Shown in pieces: positions 57,887 to 64,000 of a stretch of 64,000 nt of DNA. The stretch's first letter is position 1; each line of letters starts with the position of its first letter. The notes under the pieces are model-generated. The model made no database searches. It had not been told where the DNA came from and saw only the letters and a list, made by a program, of their open reading frames with translations. A program made the translations under genes and the position numbers. Source of the DNA: Domibacillus iocasae (lineage in GTDB: Bacteria > Bacillota > Bacilli > Bacillales > Domibacillaceae); contig NZ_MAMP01000025.1 in the NCBI RefSeq assembly GCF_001750285.1, forward strand, positions 1-64,000, written 5' to 3'.

Positions 57887-58879
57887 ATGGCGACGATCAT
57901 AGATGTAGCCAGATTATCGGGGTTATCAAAAACAACTGTATCACGCGTCATTAACAATCACGCATACGTATCTGAAGAAAAGCGGGCGCTTGTGTTAAAG
58001 GCAATGAAGGAGCTTGATTATTATCCAAATCCGGCTGCCAGGAGACTGAGAGGACAAGTGACGACAACGATTGGGGTCGTCGTTCCAAAAATAACCAATC
58101 CCTTTTTTGCTTATTTAGTGGACGCGATTGAGCAGGCCGCTTATAAAAATGGTTATCAGGTCATGATTTTTCAAAGCAATGAAGACCGAGAAAAAGAGTT
58201 GTCTTTTTTAAATTTACTAAAAACGAAACAAGTGGATGGCATTATTATGACAGCCATTGAAAACGATTGGAAAGCAGTAGAGCCCTTTACAAAATACGGC
58301 CCGATTGTGTTATGCAATGAGTATATCAATGAGCCCTCTGTGCCGATTATTAAACTGGATCAATTCAAAGGAACATATATGGGCATAAAGCATTTGATTG
58401 AAAAAGGGCACCAAAAAATCGCGTATTGTACAGGCGGGCTTTTTGCGGAGGAAGGAAAAGACAAGGACCGCAACCGGGGCTACCAAAAAGCGATGGAAGA
58501 AGCAGGTGCTTCAATAAATCCAAATTGGATTTTCGTTGATCGGCATACGATCGAAGATGGAAAAAGTGTGCTGAAAAGTCTGCTTGAAATGGACGACCGG
58601 CCGACAGCTGTATTTACCGGCAGCGATGAAATTGCTGCTGGCATGATTGCCTATGCTGAAGAACAGGGAATTGCCATCCCGAATGATCTGGCTGTCATGG
58701 GATTTGATGACCAGCCGCTTGCCGAGTTAATCAGTCCAAAGCTGACAACCGTTAGGCAGCCGGTTGATCAAATGGGAGAAAAAGCAGCGGAGGTTATTAT
58801 TAATAGGCTGCACGATGAAAACGCCCAAACATACCACTATGAATTACCAATAGAAGTAATTGTAAGGCAATCCACTTAA
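57887..58879 (+). CDS. LacI-family transcriptional regulator of the glucosidase operon
   Basis: A 330-residue LacI/GalR-type repressor. The DNA-binding head is TIIDVARLSGLSKTTVSRVI with the hinge helix YYPNPAARRLRG, and the sugar-binding core (about 60-328) has TTTIGVVVPKITNPFFAYLV, GIKHLIEKGHQKIAYCTGG, and PTAVFTGSDEIAAGMI. It is followed by a GH13 glucosidase and a sugar-binding lipoprotein whose promoter overlaps a GAAACCGATACCACA repeat, the likely operator. The ATG at 57887 follows AAAAGGG; TTG at 57878 is possible. Confidence 0.9.
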   Translation: MATIIDVARLSGLSKTTVSRVINNHAYVSEEKRALVLKAMKELDYYPNPAARRLRGQVTTTIGVVVPKITNPFFAYLVDAIEQAAYKNGYQVMIFQSNEDREKELSFLNLLKTKQVDGIIMTAIENDWKAVEPFTKYGPIVLCNEYINEPSVPIIKLDQFKGTYMGIKHLIEKGHQKIAYCTGGLFAEEGKDKDRNRGYQKAMEEAGASINPNWIFVDRHTIEDGKSVLKSLLEMDDRPTAVFTGSDEIAAGMIAYAEEQGIAIPNDLAVMGFDDQPLAELISPKLTTVRQPVDQMGEKAAEVIINRLHDENAQTYHYELPIEVIVRQST

Positions 58880-58913
58880 AATTGTGAGAAATATTTCTCG
58901 CAATTTTTTTAAA
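58878..58913 (+). terminator. Terminator after the lacI-family gene
   Basis: AAATTGTGAGAAA pairs with TTTCTCGCAATTT, followed by T. Confidence 0.88.
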
Positions 58914-58920
58914 AATAGTA

Positions 58921-59037
58921 TTGAAACCGATACCACATATGGATTATAATAAGTTAAATCTTAAATATTAATTTTTTACATTTTATAGAAAAAGTTCTTG
59001 ATTTATTTTTTTAACCATTTATGAAACCGATACCACA
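58921..59037 (+). promoter_or_regulatory. Glucosidase promoter with two operator copies 100 bp apart
   Basis: TTGAAA (58921-58926), 18 nt and TATAAT (58945-58950) form a promoter. GAAACCGATACCACA occurs at 58923-58937, over the -35, and again at 59023-59037, just before the ribosome binding site. The exact 100-bp spacing of identical sites would favour looping by a LacI-family tetramer or a roadblock. Confidence 0.75.
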
Positions 59038-59059
59038 CGCAGAAAGTAGGAGGGTTAAA

Positions 59060-60736
59060 ATGGCTCAACAACCGCTGGCAGAAGCCTTTACGGCCGCAAA
59101 AAGAATGTGGTGGGAAAAATCAATTGTATATCAAGTTTATCCAAAAAGTTTTTACGATTCTAACCAGGATGGAATCGGGGATTTGCAGGGCGTTATTCAA
59201 AAACTGGATTATTTGCATGAGCTAGGTGTTGATGTTATCTGGCTAAGTCCGGTTTATAAATCGCCAATGGACGATAACGGCTATGATATTTCTGACTACC
59301 AAGGGATTGCGAAGGAATTCGGGACAATGGAAGATATGGAGCGGCTGATTGCAGAGGCGGAAAGGCGGGGCATGAAACTGATTATGGACCTCGTTGTGAA
59401 TCATACATCCGATGAGCATCCGTGGTTTGCGCAGTCAAAAGCAAACAAGCTCCATCCTCATCGTGACTGGTATATATGGCAGGATGGCAATGAAAGCGGT
59501 GGACCGCCGAATCAATGGCAATCGGTTTTCGGTGGCTCCTGCTGGGAATATGAGCCGATAACGAATCAATATTATATGCATACATTCTCGAAAAAACAGC
59601 CGGACTTGAATTGGGAGAACCCCGCGCTTCGCCAGGCTGTTTATCACATGATTGATTGGTGGATTGAAAAAGGAATTGCCGGATTTAGAGTAGACGCCAT
59701 TACATTCATTAAAAAAGCATTTGACTCGAGCGGACATGAACCAGGTGTCGTGAAAGCAAACCAGGAAGGAGTTGAAACATTTCTGACAGAGCTAAGCAGG
59801 AAGTCTTTTCTTCCTCATGATTTGTTGACAGTCGCGGAAGCGCCCGGCGTGACGCTTGAGCAGTTGTCCTCGTATGTTGGGGAGGGTGGATATTTCAGCA
59901 TGTTGTTTGAATTTGATCATGTGGATCTGGATTTAGAAAAAGACGGGTGCTGGTACAAGCCGAAAAAGTGGGAATTGCTCGATTTCAAAAAAGCCATTTC
60001 TAGCAGTCAAGCGGTTTTTAATGAAAAAGGCTGGGGAGCTCTTTATTTGGAAAACCATGATCAGCCACGTTCCCTCAGCAAGTTTATCGAACCGGCTGGG
60101 ATTGGGCCAATGTCGGCAAAAATGCTGGCAACCGTTTATTTCTTATTAAAAGGAACACCGTTTATTTATCAAGGACAGGAGCTCGGGATGACGAATACGA
60201 CTTTTAGGTCAGTTGAAGAGTTTAATGATCTGGCATCCATTGATCAGTACTATTCTGCCTTGAAAGACGGGCTGTCAAAAGCAGATGCGCTGACAGCCGT
60301 CGGAAACAGAAGCCGTGACAACGCACGGACACCGATGCAGTGGAACGGCGCTAAAAATGCGGGGTTTTCTGAAGGAACACCATGGCTTGCTGTAAATAGC
60401 AATTATCAATCAGTAAATACAGAAAATCGGCATGATCCAGAATCTATTTTTTATTATTACCAGCAGCTCATCCGGCTTCGGAAAAACAGTGAATTCACGA
60501 ATGTCATTACGTATGGACGGTACGAAGAAGTGATCGAAAACCACCCGGACGTGATGGCCTACATCCGACGGGATGATACAAAATCAATAGCAGTTATCGC
60601 CAACTTCAAAAATAAGAATGTGCAAATCGATCTTCCGTTTGAAGTGAAAAATGTTCTTTTAACCAATGGCTCGCTTGCAGAAAATCTCGATACATTGCAG
60701 CCGTATGAGTGTGCGGTGCTCGAACTACTTTATTAA
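59060..60736 (+). CDS. GH13 alpha-glucosidase (oligo-1,6-glucosidase type)
   Basis: A 558-residue cytosolic glycoside hydrolase of family 13, related to MalL/DexB-type exo-glucosidases that cleave isomaltose-type or malto-oligosaccharides. The first conserved region is DLVVNHTSDEHPWF. The nucleophile Asp212 is in GFRVDAITF, the acid/base Glu260 in TVAEAPGV, and the transition-state Asp334 in ENHDQPRS. The TVAEAPG loop differs from the common VGEM, so substrate preference may vary. The ATG at 59060 follows AGGAGGG; the earlier in-frame ATG at 59021 lies in the operator and is rejected. It forms an operon with the lipoprotein gene. Confidence 0.92.
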   Translation: MAQQPLAEAFTAAKRMWWEKSIVYQVYPKSFYDSNQDGIGDLQGVIQKLDYLHELGVDVIWLSPVYKSPMDDNGYDISDYQGIAKEFGTMEDMERLIAEAERRGMKLIMDLVVNHTSDEHPWFAQSKANKLHPHRDWYIWQDGNESGGPPNQWQSVFGGSCWEYEPITNQYYMHTFSKKQPDLNWENPALRQAVYHMIDWWIEKGIAGFRVDAITFIKKAFDSSGHEPGVVKANQEGVETFLTELSRKSFLPHDLLTVAEAPGVTLEQLSSYVGEGGYFSMLFEFDHVDLDLEKDGCWYKPKKWELLDFKKAISSSQAVFNEKGWGALYLENHDQPRSLSKFIEPAGIGPMSAKMLATVYFLLKGTPFIYQGQELGMTNTTFRSVEEFNDLASIDQYYSALKDGLSKADALTAVGNRSRDNARTPMQWNGAKNAGFSEGTPWLAVNSNYQSVNTENRHDPESIFYYYQQLIRLRKNSEFTNVITYGRYEEVIENHPDVMAYIRRDDTKSIAVIANFKNKNVQIDLPFEVKNVLLTNGSLAENLDTLQPYECAVLELLY

Positions 60737-60751
60737 AAAGGGGAAATTGAT

Positions 60752-62044
60752 ATGTTGAATAAAAAAACATTGATGCTATCATCTGCTTTACTTTTAAGCT
60801 TGGCCGGCTGTTCAACGAGCAATACAGATCAAAAAAACTCGTCAAACGAGGCAGCGAGCGGTGACCAGGTCACAGTAAACGTCTATCAGGGAAAAGTAGA
60901 GTTTAAAACACAGTTTGAAGAATTAGCAGCAAAATACGAAGAGGAAAATCCGGATGTAAACATTCAGGTAGAAACGGTCGGAGGCGGAAGTGACTACGCA
61001 GGGACGCTGAAAGCCAAATTTGCTTCAGGGGATGAGCCGACGATTTACACCATAGCAGGACAAGTGGACATTGACCAATACCGCGACCGTTTAATGGACT
61101 TGAGCGATACAGAAGCAGCCGGATTGGCACTTGAAGGAACACTTGATGGCGTTACGCGTGATGAGGAAGTACTTGGGATGCCGGTCAACTTGGAAGGCTA
61201 CGGGCTTATTTACAATAAAAATGTATTTAAAGAAGCCGGCGTAGATGCAGCTTCTATTAAAACGATGGACGATTTAGCGAAAGCAGCAAAAAAAATTGAC
61301 GGTAAAAAAGAGGATCTAGGTCTTGATGCAGTGTTTGCGTTAGCGGCGAAAGAAAAATGGGTACCGGGCAACCATGGTTCCAATGTATTCCTCTCACCAG
61401 ATTTTAACAATGACCCGTTTGCGGCATACGAAGCAAAAAAATTACCATTCGGACATGGCAATGAGTTCAAGGAATATTTAGACCTGCAAAATCAATATTC
61501 GGTTCAGCCGGTTAATAACCTGGATTACTCCCAGCAGGTAGAAGAACTATTTTCAACTGGCCGCGTGGCGATCATTCAGCAGGGCAACTGGATTTATCCA
61601 ACTGTTGAAGGTATGGACCCTGAACTTGCGGAATCAGGTATGGGCATTATGCCGATTCCGGTGAATGGAGAAACGAAAATGCCGGTCGGCGTACCAAGTT
61701 ACTATGTTGTGAATAAAAAAGCAGAAGAAGAACAGCAGCAAGCTGCGAAAGACTTCATTGACTGGATGTACACGTCAGATGAAGGGAAAGAAGCGGTTTT
61801 GTCTGAGTTTAAATTTATTCCGGCTTATGAAGGCTATGACGCAGAAGGCATTGCCGATCCACTTTCAAAAGAAATTTATCAATACTCACAAGATGGAAAT
61901 ACCTCTGCCTGGGTATTCCCGAACTACCCTGTCGGCTGGAGTGATCAGCTTGGCGCTGAAATTCAGAAATATTTCGCGGAAGAAACCAAATGGGATGAAG
62001 TCGTGAAAAACATGCAGAATGAGTGGGCAAAAGCACGTCAGTAA
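60752..62044 (+). CDS. Extracellular sugar-binding lipoprotein of an ABC importer
   Basis: A 430-residue family 1 extracellular solute-binding protein. The signal ends in LLLSLAGCSTS with lipobox Cys at about residue 20, so it is anchored to the outer membrane face. The start of the mature domain is VTVNVYQGKVEFKTQFEELA, and typical segments are NLEGYGLIYNKNVFKEAGVD near 150 and GRVAIIQQGNWIYP near 275. It should capture oligosaccharides for the glucosidase encoded 15 nt upstream. No permease or ATPase genes follow, which is unusual. Confidence 0.92.
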   Translation: MLNKKTLMLSSALLLSLAGCSTSNTDQKNSSNEAASGDQVTVNVYQGKVEFKTQFEELAAKYEEENPDVNIQVETVGGGSDYAGTLKAKFASGDEPTIYTIAGQVDIDQYRDRLMDLSDTEAAGLALEGTLDGVTRDEEVLGMPVNLEGYGLIYNKNVFKEAGVDAASIKTMDDLAKAAKKIDGKKEDLGLDAVFALAAKEKWVPGNHGSNVFLSPDFNNDPFAAYEAKKLPFGHGNEFKEYLDLQNQYSVQPVNNLDYSQQVEELFSTGRVAIIQQGNWIYPTVEGMDPELAESGMGIMPIPVNGETKMPVGVPSYYVVNKKAEEEQQQAAKDFIDWMYTSDEGKEAVLSEFKFIPAYEGYDAEGIADPLSKEIYQYSQDGNTSAWVFPNYPVGWSDQLGAEIQKYFAEETKWDEVVKNMQNEWAKARQ

Positions 62045-62061
62045 TAGGAAGAGAGAAGTAT

Positions 62062-62096
62062 CCCCGGAGTCTTTTGACTGCCGGGGCATTTTTTTG
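62062..62096 (+). terminator. Terminator after the sugar-binding protein gene
   Basis: CCCCGG(A)GTC pairs with (GAC)TGCCGGGG around TTTT, followed by seven T. It shows that the operon ends without permeases. Confidence 0.9.
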
Positions 62097-62215
62097 AGGA
62101 TGCGGCGCAATTTCCCGCTGATCAAGAGAGTAATCTTTTTCAATCAAAGTAGTGGACATTTTTATAGATGAAATGTGCATAATGGGGAGACAATATATAA
62201 CCTCGAGGTGATTCG

Positions 62216-63061
62216 ATGACGTACAAAGCAATTGTCCTTGATTTAGACGGAACAACACTGACGGAATTTAATACGGTAAACAACACATTGAACGAGTATG
62301 TGAAAGAACTGCGGAAGCGGGGGCTGCTCGTTTTTATTGCGACCGGCCGGACGTTAAAAGAAGCAAGAGATGTACTGCCGTCAGACTTTCACGTTGATGG
62401 AACGGTAACGGCAAACGGCATGTCCGCATTTTTAGGAGAAGATCAAATTTCCGGTCACGCGCTTCCTTCTGATTTGGTCGAGAAGCTCGCGGTAAAAGCA
62501 GGCGAGTGGGGTATTTATTACGAAATTCACCCGAATGATGGAGGTCGGATTGCATTGAAAACCGATCGTCCATTTATGACGAAAGTCGCGACAGAACCAA
62601 AGCCGGAGACGGTGCATGAAAATGAATGGCTGTCACGTCAAGAAGCCGTTCAGTCAAAAATTCATTGGACAGACGAGCTGCAAACAGAAAACGTGGCAAA
62701 AATTTATTTTTTCAGCCGTGATCAACAGGCGATGGAGCAATGGAAAGCGGAGTTGGAACAGGTAAAAGAACGCATTGCCTTCACGACTGCTTCTTCTACG
62801 CATCATAACGTGGAAGTAACGGTAGATGGGGTGTCAAAAGCGACCGGAATCATTCAATTGCTGGATCGTTTCGGCTTGAAAAAAGAAGAGATCATGGCAA
62901 TTGGAGACGGGGAAAACGACCTGCCTTTATTTAAGCTCGTCGGCCACTGTGTCGCCATGAAAAACGCGACTGGCTTTGTGAAAGAGCAAGCAGATGAAGT
63001 AACCGAGTACTCGTATAAAGAGGATGGGTTGTATCATTTTTTAAAGAAAACGTTTGGCTGA
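62216..63061 (+). CDS. Cof-type HAD-superfamily phosphatase (YkrA-like)
   Basis: A 281-residue Cof-type HAD hydrolase. Motif I is VLDLDGTTL (Asp at about 9 and 11), motif II VFIATGRT, motif III Lys in GVSKATGI, and motif IV GDGENDLPLFKLVG. The C2-type cap lies between about 85 and 190. Relatives dephosphorylate sugar phosphates or nucleotides; the substrate is unknown. Similar to B. subtilis YkrA. The start follows GAGGTGATTCG. Its location after the sugar operon may or may not be functional. Confidence 0.9.
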   Translation: MTYKAIVLDLDGTTLTEFNTVNNTLNEYVKELRKRGLLVFIATGRTLKEARDVLPSDFHVDGTVTANGMSAFLGEDQISGHALPSDLVEKLAVKAGEWGIYYEIHPNDGGRIALKTDRPFMTKVATEPKPETVHENEWLSRQEAVQSKIHWTDELQTENVAKIYFFSRDQQAMEQWKAELEQVKERIAFTTASSTHHNVEVTVDGVSKATGIIQLLDRFGLKKEEIMAIGDGENDLPLFKLVGHCVAMKNATGFVKEQADEVTEYSYKEDGLYHFLKKTFG

Positions 63062-63084
63062 AGATATATATTGTTTAAGTGCTT

Positions 63085-63119
63085 AATACCGGTCTCTACG
63101 TGAAGACTGGTTTTTTTCG
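63085..63119 (+). terminator. Terminator after the HAD gene
   Basis: ATACCGGTCT pairs with AGACTGGTTT (imperfect) around CTACGTGA, followed by T. Confidence 0.8.
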
Positions 63120-63208
63120 TGTGAAGGAATTACGGTATCTTGCTTTTTCATTCTTTCGCTGCTTTATTTTAAAGATTTCGTTGTATAGTAAACGAAGAGG
63201 TGAACGTT

Positions 63209-63784
63209 ATGGGGACGACAAAACAGACGATTCGGGATGAATACTGGCGGGCAATTGAACAGTGTGATAGAAACTATGACGACACGTTTTTTTATGGGGT
63301 GAAAACAACGGGGATTTTTTGCCGGCCTTCGTGCAAATCACGTATTCCAAATAAAGGAAATGTCCGTATTTTCAAAAATGCATATGTGGCAGTGGAGGAA
63401 CATTTTCGCCCGTGCAAGCGGTGCAGGCCGGATGGCTTAAAGCTGCCGGCGGAAGAATGGATCGGCCAGATATCCAGCTGGATTGATACTCATTATGCAG
63501 AGCCAATCACACTTCAGTCGCTGGCGGATGAGTGGCACGGAAGTCCATACTACCTGCAGCGGCTTTTTAAGCGGACAACCGGGCTGTCACCGACAGAATA
63601 TGTTCAAAAAGTGCGGTTGAAAAACGCCCGTTACTTGCTTCAATCGACCGATCAAATGGTGGCGGACATCAGTCTGGAAGTAGGGTTTTCAAGCACACCT
63701 TATTTTATCACCCTTTTTAAACGTACAACCGGTTGTACACCTTCACAGTTTCGAAAACAACAAAAAGCGGGTGAATTCTCATGA
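63209..63784 (+). CDS. adaA: Methylphosphotriester-DNA methyltransferase/transcription activator AdaA
   Basis: A 191-residue Ada N-terminal-type protein. The zinc domain (about 10-75) has the four cysteines in IFCRPSCKS and PCKRCRPDG; one of them accepts methyl groups from DNA phosphotriesters and thereby activates the protein. The AraC-type helix-turn-helix pair follows (ITLQSLADEWHGSPYYLQRL and VADISLEVGFSSTPYFITLF). Methylated AdaA switches on the adaAB operon in Bacillus. The ATG at 63209 follows GAAGAGGTGAA. Its stop overlaps the start of adaB. Confidence 0.93.
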   Translation: MGTTKQTIRDEYWRAIEQCDRNYDDTFFYGVKTTGIFCRPSCKSRIPNKGNVRIFKNAYVAVEEHFRPCKRCRPDGLKLPAEEWIGQISSWIDTHYAEPITLQSLADEWHGSPYYLQRLFKRTTGLSPTEYVQKVRLKNARYLLQSTDQMVADISLEVGFSSTPYFITLFKRTTGCTPSQFRKQQKAGEFS

Positions 63785-64000
63785 AAAAGATTGAATATTC
63801 CATGATAAAATACGATCAATGGCAGCTTTACATCGCCAAAACGGAAAAAGGACTTTGTTATGTCGGCTCGCCGGGTGAGACGGTGGGGGAATTGGAAAAA
63901 TGGATCAACAAACGATATCCAGGTGCAGTGTTAAGTCAGAATGATGAAGCATTGCGGCCGTACCGCGAAGAATTACAAGCTTATTTTGACGGAAGAAGCC
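63781..64000 (+). CDS. adaB: Methylated-DNA--protein-cysteine methyltransferase AdaB (partial)
   Basis: The first 73 codons of the O6-methylguanine-DNA methyltransferase of the ada operon, cut by the window end. The visible part is the N-terminal domain (KYDQWQLYIAKTEKGLCYVG, then RPYREELQAYFDGRS). The catalytic PCHRV motif lies beyond the window. The ATG overlaps the adaA stop (ATGA), as in the B. subtilis adaAB operon, which supports the name. Confidence 0.88.
   Translation, partial: MKKIEYSMIKYDQWQLYIAKTEKGLCYVGSPGETVGELEKWINKRYPGAVLSQNDEALRPYREELQAYFDGRS

Overview
The window is a contiguous stretch of a low-to-mid GC, endospore-forming Firmicute chromosome, most likely a Bacillaceae species. 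The evidence is the tRNA block followed by sigW-rsiW-cdaA-cdaR-glmM-glmS in Bacillus order, a glmS ribozyme, sigma-W and sigma-B type promoters, a Spo0E-like phosphatase, a Kin-like PAS kinase, Gram-positive ribosome binding sites (GGAGG), and many products with close Bacillus relatives (YtcJ, CypC, YeeN, GntK, NamA, CadC/CadA, CzcD, CopZ, AdaA/AdaB). I cannot fix the genus. No prophage, complete insertion sequence, CRISPR array or rRNA was seen.

Layout. 1-9.2 kb: eight tRNAs, a small Spo0E-like gene, the sigma-W operon, the c-di-AMP cyclase pair with glmM, an MFS gene, and ribozyme-controlled glmS. 9.2-23 kb: accessory genes (amidohydrolase, two-gene cypC/macro unit, LysR, LOG, zinc metallopeptidase, thioredoxin-like protein) mixed with an unusual density of broken genes: a kinase N-lobe scrap, an AraC scrap, a YitT-family gene with one stop and one frameshift, a YesK-like gene, a small membrane gene, and an SLH gene joined to the 3' end of a histidine kinase. 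23-40 kb: glutathione-independent formaldehyde dehydrogenase, MarR/NamA, enoyl-CoA hydratase, YeeN, gluconokinase, transporters, a PAS kinase, a DsbA-like protein, and a GntR/tartrate dehydrogenase pair.

40-42.5 kb holds two riboswitches less than 400 bp apart. A yybP-ykoY manganese aptamer leads not to a known Mn exporter but to a tiny membrane ORF closed by a strong terminator. A c-di-GMP-I aptamer precedes an exported TIM-barrel-like protein, with the ribosome binding site buried in the terminator stem.

42.5-56.5 kb is largely stress and metal handling: DJ-1/PfpI, a carboxylesterase/DoxX pair beside an XRE-cupin regulator, HxlR facing an MFS pump, cadC-cadA divergent from czcD with two CadC-type operators, then a copper-flavoured block (four-helix Cys-rich copper storage protein, a decayed lipoprotein, a two-component system, CopZ, CtaG, DUF2243). 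56.5-64 kb: esterase, a LacI-controlled GH13 glucosidase and sugar-binding lipoprotein without permeases, a Cof-type HAD phosphatase, and adaA-adaB, the last cut by the window end.

Four GC-rich intergenic repeat elements occur. Two are inverted copies of one element, and each is bracketed by a duplicated terminator-like hairpin.
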